Shown here one piece after another: positions 24,853 through 33,845 of a DNA stretch of 64,000 nt. The notes beneath the pieces are model-generated. The model made no database searches. It saw nothing but the letters and a program-made list of their open reading frames with translations, and had not been told where the DNA came from. Source of the stretch: Aporhodopirellula aestuarii (lineage in GTDB: Bacteria; Planctomycetota; Planctomycetia; Pirellulales; Pirellulaceae); assembly GCF_023701485.1 (NCBI RefSeq), contig NZ_JAMQBK010000028.1, positions 21,263 to 85,262 on the forward strand. Direction: 5' to 3'. A program made the translations under genes and the position numbers. The first letter of the stretch is position 1. Each line of letters begins with the position of its first letter.

Positions 24853-24925
24853 GCCATGCGGCGTAGGGGGTGATGACACGATGGTACAATGCCGCGTCAA
24901 ATCATTCCCCCCACCGAGGCATCCC

Positions 24926-25546
24926 ATGACCGAGAGTCCGCTGACACGAGCAACGTTATTGCTCAGGTTACGTGATCCGGGAGATTCCGACGCATGGGGT
25001 GATTTTCTACGCGACTACGGACCGATGATCTATCGATTCGTTCGTAGTCGCGGCCTGCAGGACGCTGATGCTGCCGACGTGGTGCAGGATGTTCTGCGAA
25101 GTGTCGGAAATGCGATCGACCGGTTCGATTACGCCAAAGAGAAAGGCGGGTTTCGGGCGTGGTTATTCACGATCACCCGCAACAAGCTCGCGACGTATTT
25201 TGAAAAGCGAAAGCGGACGAGTCCGACGGCGAACGACACAACGCAGTTCGAACTGCTCAAACAAGCGACCGGCGGAAAGAACGAACTGGATGAACGCTGG
25301 GAGCTTGAGCATCAGCGTCTGGTTGCTGCCAAGGCAATGGAAATATTGAAACCGACGATCGAACCGAACACTTGGAAAGCCTTTGAACTGACCGCGATCG
25401 ATGGATTGGCGGCCGAGGAAGCGGGGGCGAGTTTGGGGATGTCAAAAGGGGCTGTCTATGTCGCGCGGAGTCGCGTGACGGCCAAACTCCGAGACGAAGT
25501 CACTCGGATTCTTGCGGAAGAAGATGTCGTAGGAGAATTGCGGTGA
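24926..25546 (+). CDS. ECF sigma factor paired with a Ser/Thr kinase
   Basis: A 206-aa sigma factor; the start was set at MTESPLTRATLLLRLRD, the canonical N-terminus of this planctomycete ECF group. Region 2 runs about 45-95 (DAADVVQDVLRSVGNAIDRF...FRAWLFTITRNKL) and region 4 about 150-195 (WKAFELTAIDGLAAEEAGASLGMSKGAVYVARSRVTAKL). Its TGA stop overlaps the GTG start of the kinase gene (GTGA), so the two proteins are made together. In known kinase-linked ECF groups the sigma factor is switched by its partner kinase. That mode of control is inferred here. Confidence 0.9.
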   Translation: MTESPLTRATLLLRLRDPGDSDAWGDFLRDYGPMIYRFVRSRGLQDADAADVVQDVLRSVGNAIDRFDYAKEKGGFRAWLFTITRNKLATYFEKRKRTSPTANDTTQFELLKQATGGKNELDERWELEHQRLVAAKAMEILKPTIEPNTWKAFELTAIDGLAAEEAGASLGMSKGAVYVARSRVTAKLRDEVTRILAEEDVVGELR

Positions 25547-27798
25547 AAGTGGTTAGTGAATGTCCCAATCCGGTTGAGCTGAACGAGCTCATCGAAGACG
25601 AATTGTCCGCAGCCGACACGGACCGTGTCACCGAACACCTGCAAGATTGTACGACCTGTCAAGAAAAGTTGCAGACGATCGCGAGCGGCGATCTCCCCAT
25701 CGATCAAATCGTCCATGGCCTCAACGAGCAGAATCCCGGTTGCGAATCGGCGTTATGGCCGGCGATCGAACAGCTCTCTCACGAGATCAGTGCCCAACCG
25801 ACGATTGGTTTGGCTGGCGGCAGTAACGTGACGGGGGAATCGGTGGTCAGCGAAGAAGTCGTGCGGACACCGCCTCCCGAACTTGATTTCCTCGAACCGT
25901 CCGATGATCCGGCCTACGTGGGAAAGCTGCATCACTTTCAGATCGCACGTGTGATCGGCCGGGGCGGGATGGGCGTCGTGCTCGAAGCGTTCGATACGCA
26001 TCTGCACCGCAACGTTGCGATCAAAGTTTTGAGTCCTCAATACCAGTCCAACGATTTGGCGCGACAACGGTTCTGCCGCGAAGGCCGTGCGGCGGCTGCG
26101 ATCTCGCACGAACATGTCGTGCCGATGTATCAGGTTGCCAAAGCGAACGAAGGTGAGGTCGCTTTTTTGGTGATGCAGTTGATCGAAGGTGAAACGCTCG
26201 AGCAGCGATTGCGCGGCGGTCAACCTTTGCCTCCCAACGAAGTGGCGCGGATCGCCATGCAAACGGCCGCGGGGCTTTCGGCCGCCCACAGTCGCGAGAT
26301 GGCGCACCGGGACATCAAGCCCGCCAACATCATGATCGAAGCGGAAACGCAGCGTGTGAAGTTGACCGACTTTGGTCTCGCCCGCACGACCGATGATGTG
26401 AAGTTGACGAAGACCGGCATGGTCACGGGCACGCCGTTGTACATGTCACCCGAACAATCGCTCGGGGAGGACGCAGATGAACGGAGCGATTTGTTTTCGC
26501 TCGGCGCCGTCATGTACGAGATGGCTACCGGTTTCGCGCCGTTCCAAGCGCCCTCGGCGCTCGGCGTGATGCAACGCATCGTGAACTTCACTCCTGAACC
26601 TCCGCACAAAGTCAATCCGGCGATTTCGCGACCGTTGTCGGATCTGATCATGTCGTTGCTCGAAAAGGCACCCGCCGACCGGCCCGAGTCTGCTGCCGAA
26701 GTGGCGACGGCGCTGGCGGCGATCGTCAGCGAGTATGGGCCGATCTCGCCGCTGCAAGTACCGAGTATTGCCGCCAGCGAAGTGAAGAAGCTGTCGGGGA
26801 GTTATCGGCGTGGAGAACGTCGGTGGGCGATCGCAGCTTGGCTCACCGCTGCGATCGCGATCATGGTGGCGGTCGCGAGCTTCGTGATATTACGTCCCGA
26901 CGTCGGTGACGATTTCCCTTCGGTTGTTTTGCCTGATAATCCGGGGACGGTGTGGGCGTCCGATTTCTCGCCCGACGGCAAGACGCTTGCCGCAGCGGTG
27001 GAAGACGGGAGCATTCGCATTTGGGATGTCGCCTCGCAAACGTTGGAGAAAAGCTTCAACGCGCATCGCGGCCTCGCTTGGACGGTGGCCTACCATCCGA
27101 GCCGTCCAATGCTGATGACGAGCGGCGACGACTCGACGATCAAACTATGGGATACCGATGAATACGAAGTCATCTGGGAATGGAAGGCTGAGAGTTCGGT
27201 GCGTGGCGTTGCGTTCTCTCCCGATGGTAATCGGATCGTTGCCGGTGATCGCGATGGAGTGCTGTACATATACGACATCGATAGTGGGGCCGAGGTCGCA
27301 TCGGCGACCACCCCCGGTTCGATCCTCAGCGTGGACTACTCGAATGACGGCAAGTTGATCGCGAGCGTCGGCAGTGACAAAGTTCTCAGATTGTTCGATG
27401 CCGAGACGCTGGTGGAACGCCGAACGATGAACGGGCACGATGGGGCGATCTACAACGTCAAGTTTGCACCGCAGGGACCGTTGATCGCGACTGTCGGTTG
27501 GAACAAAAACGTGCGAGTGTGGAACAGCGAAAACGGCAAGGAAGTCTTGAACCTGACAGGCAGCGAGGGGGATGTTTGGAGCGTGTCGTTCTGTTCAGAC
27601 GCCTCTCACTTGATTACCGGCGAACAGATGGGGGCCGCTCGCGTGTGGGATCTGGCGAGCGGCAAGCCCGTCACGACGCTTCGCGGGCACTCCTCGGCGG
27701 TTTACAACGTGGCACTGGATCGGACGGCGCATCGGATTGCCACGAGCAGTCGTGACGGAACGATCCGCGTTTGGGACATGAGCAGCGTCGCAAATTAG
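25543..27798 (+). CDS. Membrane Ser/Thr protein kinase with anti-sigma-like zinc finger and WD40 repeats
   Basis: A 751-aa protein. Residues 7-39 form a zf-HC2-type zinc finger (Cys7, His32-x3-Cys36-x2-Cys39), the fold used by anti-sigma factors. A complete Hanks kinase (about 128-395) follows, with IGRGGMGVV, VAIKVL, HRDIKPANIM, TDFGLAR and MSPEQ. One membrane helix (about 427-450) precedes seven or so WD40 repeats (about 465-750; units end in variants of IRIWD, IKLWD, VRVWN). The finger and kinase are thus predicted cytoplasmic and the propeller outside. The GTG start overlaps the sigma gene. The layout suggests a one-protein anti-sigma/kinase sensor for that sigma factor. Confidence 0.9.
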   Translation: MKVVSECPNPVELNELIEDELSAADTDRVTEHLQDCTTCQEKLQTIASGDLPIDQIVHGLNEQNPGCESALWPAIEQLSHEISAQPTIGLAGGSNVTGESVVSEEVVRTPPPELDFLEPSDDPAYVGKLHHFQIARVIGRGGMGVVLEAFDTHLHRNVAIKVLSPQYQSNDLARQRFCREGRAAAAISHEHVVPMYQVAKANEGEVAFLVMQLIEGETLEQRLRGGQPLPPNEVARIAMQTAAGLSAAHSREMAHRDIKPANIMIEAETQRVKLTDFGLARTTDDVKLTKTGMVTGTPLYMSPEQSLGEDADERSDLFSLGAVMYEMATGFAPFQAPSALGVMQRIVNFTPEPPHKVNPAISRPLSDLIMSLLEKAPADRPESAAEVATALAAIVSEYGPISPLQVPSIAASEVKKLSGSYRRGERRWAIAAWLTAAIAIMVAVASFVILRPDVGDDFPSVVLPDNPGTVWASDFSPDGKTLAAAVEDGSIRIWDVASQTLEKSFNAHRGLAWTVAYHPSRPMLMTSGDDSTIKLWDTDEYEVIWEWKAESSVRGVAFSPDGNRIVAGDRDGVLYIYDIDSGAEVASATTPGSILSVDYSNDGKLIASVGSDKVLRLFDAETLVERRTMNGHDGAIYNVKFAPQGPLIATVGWNKNVRVWNSENGKEVLNLTGSEGDVWSVSFCSDASHLITGEQMGAARVWDLASGKPVTTLRGHSSAVYNVALDRTAHRIATSSRDGTIRVWDMSSVAN

Positions 27799-28292
27799 TG
27801 CTTCGTCTCACCGCAGTTTGAGGGTTGCTCGAACCGGAGAGTTCGCTCCCTCTGATGAAAAGCGTGGTGGAACGGCGGGAGCGGTCCGCTCCCGCCCCAG
27901 GATTCGCATGCTGACAAAGCACTCGTGCGTTGCCTTTGGGGCCCTCCTGCCGCGGAGGTCTTGATGACTTTCGGCAACCCGCGGAACGGTGGGTGACTGC
28001 CGCCCGAACGGTGAGGAAGCTCCCGTTCAATCTGGTGTGTCAGCGGAGTCCTGGACACGACTGCTTGGTGGTGCTCACGGTGTGACGGCGCGCCTTTTTG
28101 TCATCGATGAGCGTAGAAGTCAGCAACCGGTGTGCGATTGAGATAGAATCGTCGCTGAGCACTCGAAGGAAAAAGGGCCAAAAAATGTGTATTGGTCGGT
28201 TAGGCCCATGGTGCCGATGCCGGTTTGCGTATTCGGGCACGGATGATGCCCACGTGACGAGGGCAATTCGGCAATCACAATTTTTAAGAGAG
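27799..28292. other. Intergenic region between the kinase gene and tRNA-His
   Basis: No gene was found in these 494 bases. A 10-bp GC-rich stem with a 3-base loop (27874-27896, GGCGGGAGCG/CGCTCCCGCC) lies 76 bases after the kinase stop and may end its transcription; its core resembles that of the REP palindromes at 163 and 1004. Confidence 0.4.
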
Positions 28293-28367
28293 GGTGGCTG
28301 AAGGGACTCGAACCCTCGACCTTCGGAATCACAATCCGACGTTCTAACCAACTGAACTACAACCACC
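28293..28367 (-). tRNA. tRNA-His (GTG)
   Basis: A 75-base cloverleaf on the - strand. The acceptor GTGGTTG pairs with CAGCCAC, and an extra 5' G (-1) faces C73, the identity element of tRNA-His. The anticodon stem is TCGGA/TCCGA with loop TTGTGAT, so the anticodon is GTG. The T-arm is GAGGGTTCGAGTCCCTT. CCA is not encoded. Confidence 0.96.
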
Positions 28368-28578
28368 GCATGTTTCGGACACAAACAGCAACCACGGTTG
28401 CCGATCCCCGATGGCAGAAACGATATCTTTCCTGTTCCTGCCGGTCAATGGCCGACAGGCCAGAAGTATTTGCAAAAAATAGCGATTTTGTTGATTTCTC
28501 AACTATGACGAAAGATGTTCCCACGCAAACATATCTGGACAACGAGATGTATTTTGACGAAGGGGCTATTTTTCGATC

Positions 28579-31500
28579 ATGAATCATTGGGACGATTACT
28601 CCGGCGATGAGTGGATGCGTCCGAGCAGTTCTCGCGAGACGCAAGTAAAGGTTGACCAGGGGCGAGCGACACGCGGTTTCTCCAAGCGACCTAGAATGGA
28701 AAAACCGCCTTGGAATCCGGGGGATTTGATCGCGGGATTTGAACTGCAACGGGCGATCGGGTCGGGATCACACGGTTGGGTTTACGAAGCTCGGGAAATT
28801 GCGACCGACAAAATCGTGGCACTGAAACTGTTCCCGCATGTCGATCCGAAGGAGGCGGTGCGAGCGAAAACCGGTTTCCGCCGGATGAGCAAGTTGCGGC
28901 ACAGGGGATTGGTGCGGCTGCATCGAATCCACCATGAGGAGGATTTGCTGGCGTTTTCGATGGAGCGGATCGATGGTGAAAACTTGGTCCAAGTGCTCCG
29001 TGGCTGGAAGAAGCTACCCCTCGAAGAGGCGTGTGACAGTCTGCTCGAGATGCTCCGCCAAGTCGGTGCGGCTCTTGCCTGGACACATGCTCATCAGCTC
29101 GTTCACCGGGACATCAAGCCGACGAACCTGATGCTGACGTCCGACGGCAAGCGGTTCGTCATCATCGACTGTGATTTGACCGGTGAATTCGAAGCCGAGA
29201 GTGACCCGGAGAATATTCGCAGTTACTTGATTTGGACTCCGATGTACGTGGCGCCGGAGGTTTTGTTTCGACAATCTTATTGCCCGGCCAGCGATATTTT
29301 TAGCCTGGGAATGGTTGCGCTCGAGGCGCTGCGAATCTTTTCGTCGGTGCAGCGTCGACGCGACCCGCAGACAAATGGGGCGTGTCCCGCGGTTGAAGTC
29401 AATCAGGATTCTCAAGAGGTCTTCGTTCCTCGTGATGAAGGAAGTCGCGAAACCGACCAGGCCCACATCGCCTCGGCAATCGTGGGGCTGCACAAAGCGA
29501 TACCCGAAGCGTTGATCGATATCGTTAACGAAATGTTGTCACCCGACGTTTCGGATCGCCCGACGGCGTTGTCTTTGTCACGCTTGGGGCGATCGACCTC
29601 CATCGGCAGTCCCGTATCGAACCATCAGAACTCGTCTGCTCGGGCACATCGACTCACCGAGTTAGCCCGTGAGCCTGAGTTAAACGCGTTCCGCCGATGG
29701 TATCATCTGGTCCTCGGTGGCCAGACGCAGCGATTGCACATCGACGGCACATCGGGCATCGGCAAGTCGACGTTCTTGCAGTTGGCTCTGGAAGAATTAC
29801 GTTCGCAATCCTGGCCGCTGATCTTTGTCGCCCGCTGTCAACGTTTCGAGCAGCGTCCACTCCAGGCGTTTAGCCAGATCGCAGACGAAATCGTGATGCG
29901 TTATCGTCGCGGTGGGATGGAGAAGATTTTCGTCGACTCGGTCAGTGAATCGATTCTTCAACGCGCGTTGCCAGGTTTTGAGGAAATCCTCGAAGTCGAT
30001 TATGCGGAACCACCCATCGTCACTTCACCGACTCGTCCGGGCGGGCTCGAGGCGGCGATGAAAGTGCTCAACCAGTTGCGTCAAATGGCGCCTGTGTTTT
30101 TTGTCATCGACGACGTCCAATGGGCGGACCCGGATACGGTGAACGTGCTCGATCATCTCCAAGCGAATGTGGGGCATCGATTCGGGCCGCCGGAGTATCA
30201 AGGGTTCGGGGTGATCACCGTCTCTCGCGCCGACGGCGATCGGCAGCAACAGCCGCCGCATCGGTCCATTACGATCGGGCCCATCGCCCGCGAGTTAACC
30301 TCGGTAGCAATCCATAATGAAGCAGCCCAATACGGTCTGGAGTTAAGCTCGGCACAGTTGGAATCGCTCAATGATCAAATTGAAGGGCAGCCCTACCGTC
30401 TCGAAACATACCTGAGTGAATTGTCACCCTCGGGTTTGCTGTATCAATCCTTGGTGGAAGCCTCAGTGCAAAACGTCGACGGCGCGGCCGATCAGCGTGT
30501 CGAGGTGGCTCCTTCGATTGAGGAGGTATGGCAGCGACGCAAAGAACAGTTGGCACCGACTGTTGCCGAGTTACTCAACGTCATCGTGATTGCTGGGCGG
30601 CAGGTCACGTTCGATGAATTGAGTCTGATTCATCGAAACACGGCGTTGCTCGAAACCGAATTGGACGAGCTCGCTGAAAACGGATTGATCTTTCGTGACG
30701 GTCGGGACCTGCAACATATTCGAATCTGGCACGATCGACTGGCGCAGCAACTACTGACTCAAATTTCGGCCGAGCGTCGTCGGGAATTACACCGCCGTTG
30801 GGCGGAGGGATTAGCGGGCGAGGGGCTTTCGGCCGGACGGATCGCCGAGCACTACGATAAGGCCGGGGATCTTCAACAGTTTGTTGCCTGGGCGAAACAG
30901 GCGGCCGTGCAGTCGCAGCAGCACTATGCACATATCGAGACGGCACGCTGGCACGCGGCGGTGGCGTCTCACACGCATGGCGATGAACGCATCGAGTCGT
31001 TACGTCAGGCGGCTGAATCGATGCAGCGCGGCGGCCGGCTTTTCGAAGCCGCAATGCACTACCGGGAACTCGCCGCTTCGTTTACCGGACAGGCGCGACT
31101 CGAAATGGAACTCGAGGAGGTGTTGTGCTTTATCCGGTCGGGACGGTTCGCCGAATCGATCGATCATCTGGATCCGATGTTGAAGCGGCTGAAATTGCCG
31201 CGAAGAAAGCCGGTCTGGCAAACAAAACTCTCGATCGCCTGGGCCCTGATTCGCCAGTCTTTCTCTCGGACGAACCTGCAATTGCGGGAAACGCACTCAC
31301 TCCCCGAACGGCCCTCGCTGATTGCCAATCAGATTGCGGTGTGCCGATCATTGGTCCGCCCGTTGTCTCTAATCGATAACTGGCTCGCCGCCGAGCTCAA
31401 TGTTTTTAACCGGGAAGCGGTTGCCCGATACGGTTCGCGAAATGAGCAGATCGCGGTGCTCATCGGAAACGCGGTTTTCAATGCCTATTACTCGGGCAAA

Positions 31501-32481
31501 CGCGGCCTTCGAGCGGCCGGTTCGTTGTCGGAACTCAACGCGCTGCTCAGCGAAGCTGACTCACCGGCGGCGCATGGTGACGTGCGGTCCGGGATGGCCT
31601 GGGTTGCCGCGTTGAACGGTCGATGGACCGAGGCGATCGAAAAGGCAAGACAAAGCCGTGAGTTTTATGCCAGCAGTGAACTCCATCGCGGGTTCGAGAT
31701 TGCTCACACGAGTTTTTGCGAATCGGTTGCGTTCTTCCAAATCGGAGATCTGAAAAGTCTCGCGGATATGGTCGATGACATGCAGGCCGAAGGGAGCACA
31801 TCGAACGACTATTTTATTCTCGCAATGGGCTCGTTCGGTTACAGTTCCGTGGGGCACATGATGCGAGATGACATTCAAGTCCTGGACGCAAGCTACGAAT
31901 TGCTGCGACCGAGTATGGCCAAAATCGGTGACGACGCGTTTGCATTGATCGTCCAGTTTGAAAAACTATTGAACGCCATTTATCGCAATTGTCCGCAAAC
32001 GATCGCAACAACGATTGACGAGGTGCTCAACTCCTGTCGTCGGTCGGCGGTCTATCGCATTCAATTGATGAAAATGCTGGTGGCTGAATTGACCGCGATG
32101 GCGAGTCTTCGATTGCTCGCCGAAGGTGGCACCAAGACGATGAAGCAGTTCAAACGGTCTGTCAGATCGCTGCGTCAATTCGATCTTGATTCGGCCAAGA
32201 TCAAGGCGAATTTGGTCGAAGGAATCGCTCTGTCGCGATTGCCGGAAAAGTTCTCAGGCAACAAAGAAACGACGCTTTCGAAAGCGAAAGCGTTGTTGAA
32301 GGCTGCCATGGTTTCGGCGGACATTCTCCATATGCGACCATCGGTGCTCGCCGCCCGCGACGAGCTCGCCCGTATCGCTGACGGGGTCCCCACAACCGAA
32401 CTCGAAGATTTCCTGAGGGATCAAGGCGTGGTCGACCCGGTTGCGTTAGCAAGGCTTTACCGAGGTGGCATCTGCGGCTAG
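28579..32481 (+). CDS. Ser/Thr kinase fused to an AAA/STAND-type ATPase, 1300 aa
   Basis: An N-terminal kinase domain (about 53-330) has GSGSHGWV (61-68), Lys84 in VALKLF and HRDIKPTN (176-183). Where DFG is expected it reads DCD (197-199), and APE is AAPEV-like (YVAPEVL). A P-loop ATPase follows, with DGTSGIGKST (Walker A about 390) and FFVIDDVQWADPD (Walker B about 510), the pattern of the AAA_16 predicted ATPases found in MalT- and PknK-type regulators. Residues 700-1300 are helical, TPR-like repeats. No membrane segment or DNA-binding domain is evident. The tRNA-His gene lies upstream on the opposite strand. It is probably a large signalling scaffold with unknown input. Confidence 0.88.
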   Translation: MNHWDDYSGDEWMRPSSSRETQVKVDQGRATRGFSKRPRMEKPPWNPGDLIAGFELQRAIGSGSHGWVYEAREIATDKIVALKLFPHVDPKEAVRAKTGFRRMSKLRHRGLVRLHRIHHEEDLLAFSMERIDGENLVQVLRGWKKLPLEEACDSLLEMLRQVGAALAWTHAHQLVHRDIKPTNLMLTSDGKRFVIIDCDLTGEFEAESDPENIRSYLIWTPMYVAPEVLFRQSYCPASDIFSLGMVALEALRIFSSVQRRRDPQTNGACPAVEVNQDSQEVFVPRDEGSRETDQAHIASAIVGLHKAIPEALIDIVNEMLSPDVSDRPTALSLSRLGRSTSIGSPVSNHQNSSARAHRLTELAREPELNAFRRWYHLVLGGQTQRLHIDGTSGIGKSTFLQLALEELRSQSWPLIFVARCQRFEQRPLQAFSQIADEIVMRYRRGGMEKIFVDSVSESILQRALPGFEEILEVDYAEPPIVTSPTRPGGLEAAMKVLNQLRQMAPVFFVIDDVQWADPDTVNVLDHLQANVGHRFGPPEYQGFGVITVSRADGDRQQQPPHRSITIGPIARELTSVAIHNEAAQYGLELSSAQLESLNDQIEGQPYRLETYLSELSPSGLLYQSLVEASVQNVDGAADQRVEVAPSIEEVWQRRKEQLAPTVAELLNVIVIAGRQVTFDELSLIHRNTALLETELDELAENGLIFRDGRDLQHIRIWHDRLAQQLLTQISAERRRELHRRWAEGLAGEGLSAGRIAEHYDKAGDLQQFVAWAKQAAVQSQQHYAHIETARWHAAVASHTHGDERIESLRQAAESMQRGGRLFEAAMHYRELAASFTGQARLEMELEEVLCFIRSGRFAESIDHLDPMLKRLKLPRRKPVWQTKLSIAWALIRQSFSRTNLQLRETHSLPERPSLIANQIAVCRSLVRPLSLIDNWLAAELNVFNREAVARYGSRNEQIAVLIGNAVFNAYYSGKRGLRAAGSLSELNALLSEADSPAAHGDVRSGMAWVAALNGRWTEAIEKARQSREFYASSELHRGFEIAHTSFCESVAFFQIGDLKSLADMVDDMQAEGSTSNDYFILAMGSFGYSSVGHMMRDDIQVLDASYELLRPSMAKIGDDAFALIVQFEKLLNAIYRNCPQTIATTIDEVLNSCRRSAVYRIQLMKMLVAELTAMASLRLLAEGGTKTMKQFKRSVRSLRQFDLDSAKIKANLVEGIALSRLPEKFSGNKETTLSKAKALLKAAMVSADILHMRPSVLAARDELARIADGVPTTELEDFLRDQGVVDPVALARLYRGGICG

Positions 32482-32657
32482 CCCGGATATTGCGTAGGCC
32501 GGACCGAGGTCGCGACAACCCTGCCGTATCCGCATAAACCTGATTTGCTCGAAATACATTCTGTTATTTTCAAAATCAATCGATTTGCGACTGTCGTTCC
32601 GGCTTGGCAATGATTTATGCGATACGGCCTGCGAATCGCGTGCGATATCCGGGCTAG
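32478..32657. repeat. 180-bp imperfect inverted-repeat element (MITE-like)
   Basis: The ends are exact 13-bp inverted repeats, CTAGCCCGGATAT and its complement. Further matching blocks lie inside (AGGCC/GGCCT and CGTATC(C)GCATAAA against its complement), so the whole can fold into one long interrupted hairpin. The element has no coding capacity. Its left end contains the TAG stop of the 1300-aa kinase gene. Confidence 0.75.
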
Positions 32658-32666
32658 ACCGCTTGC

Positions 32667-33626
32667 TCAGGCAGCTCGGCGATAGGTGCCGGGTGAGGCA
32701 ACCGGAATGCGAATCGCTTCGACCTGTTCGTCACAACGCTGCACCGAGTCGCCGCGAACGCTTGTCGCGATACCACTTTGCGCCAAAGGCGCGGTGGCAC
32801 GACGAAGGGCCGACCCGAGTCCGTAGGAAAACGTCGTCGCGAGAAATCGTCCGAAGCTCTTCCCCCAGCCGCCGGTGCCGAAGTGATCAGCGATCGCTTG
32901 CAACCGACGGTGATTCTCGTTGACTTGCGACTGGTAGTCGCCCAGGGGTGAATCGCTGTCGCCGAGACGGATCGTGCAGTCAGGGCTAACGATACACCGC
33001 CAGCCGGCCTTGCGGGCCAGCAGGCTGTAGACCATCGATGCTTCGACAACATCATCGCTATTGCGAAGCGATCCGGTTAGGCTGCGGAGCAAATCTCGAC
33101 GCCAGAAACTCGCGGTCAAGAATCCACCTTCGGCCCGTAACGCGGCACGCTGTTCGACGTGATCGCTGCCCGCCGCGACCATTTCACACGCGGTTGCACC
33201 CGAACGGCGCCATCCGGCGTGAGCGATCTCGTCGCAGTCAGAGTGGCGGACCACGGGGACAACGAGTCCCGCTTCGTGATGTTCGAACTGCAAGAGTGCC
33301 CGATCCGCCCAATCCGGGGTGACGACGTGACCGTCGGCGACGACATGAACGAATCGTCCACGCGCAATCGCCGCGGCTTGGCCGATCTGTTGGGTCAGTG
33401 AAACACTTCCTGCATCGACGAATTTGACTTCGTCACAGAGGTCGAATGGGTCATCGTAGTCACCCGCATGCGGTACAATCACCTCACACGCATCAGGACA
33501 ATGCTGCAGCACGCTAACGAGGGAACTTTCAAATGATGCTGTGTCTCCGCCGTGAGGAACGACAATGGTCAAACGCGGGATCGTGGGGAACTTTGGCACC
33601 GCTGCACCTGCATGGGTCAAATTCAA
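32667..33626 (-). CDS. Family 2 glycosyltransferase-like protein
   Basis: A 319-aa protein starting at TTG. The N-terminal half has a GT-A fold start (IPRLTIVVPHGGDTASFESSLVSVLQH, about 17-43), then QIGQAAAIARGRFVHVVADGHVVTPDW, where the usual DxD is replaced by ADGH. No membrane segment is strong. GT2 enzymes move sugars from nucleotide donors, often in exopolysaccharide synthesis. The missing canonical DxD and no neighbouring sugar genes leave the activity uncertain. Residues 230-319 are Ala/Arg-rich and unrecognised. Confidence 0.7.
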   Translation of the reverse strand: MNLTHAGAAVPKFPTIPRLTIVVPHGGDTASFESSLVSVLQHCPDACEVIVPHAGDYDDPFDLCDEVKFVDAGSVSLTQQIGQAAAIARGRFVHVVADGHVVTPDWADRALLQFEHHEAGLVVPVVRHSDCDEIAHAGWRRSGATACEMVAAGSDHVEQRAALRAEGGFLTASFWRRDLLRSLTGSLRNSDDVVEASMVYSLLARKAGWRCIVSPDCTIRLGDSDSPLGDYQSQVNENHRRLQAIADHFGTGGWGKSFGRFLATTFSYGLGSALRRATAPLAQSGIATSVRGDSVQRCDEQVEAIRIPVASPGTYRRAA

Positions 33627-33845
33627 AGAAATAGCCTCGGATCACTCTAGATCGAGAGACTCCGCCGGCGTCAGCGACGAGCCTTGTGATGAGGCCGGCA
33701 CCGACACTGCCTATGGGTTTCGGAATGGATTGGTCATGTGGTTGAGTCGATTGTCAGGTGACCCGTTGAAATGCAGCAAGTCGCACGGGGCCGACTTTGC
33801 ATGAATCCGCTAACCGTTAGTGTTTACCAGATTCGAAGGGGGGTT

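Noticed and set aside
28040..28384. 114-aa frame over the tRNA-His gene
   Set aside because: Part of it is simply the translated tRNA; such frames are a well-known annotation artefact.
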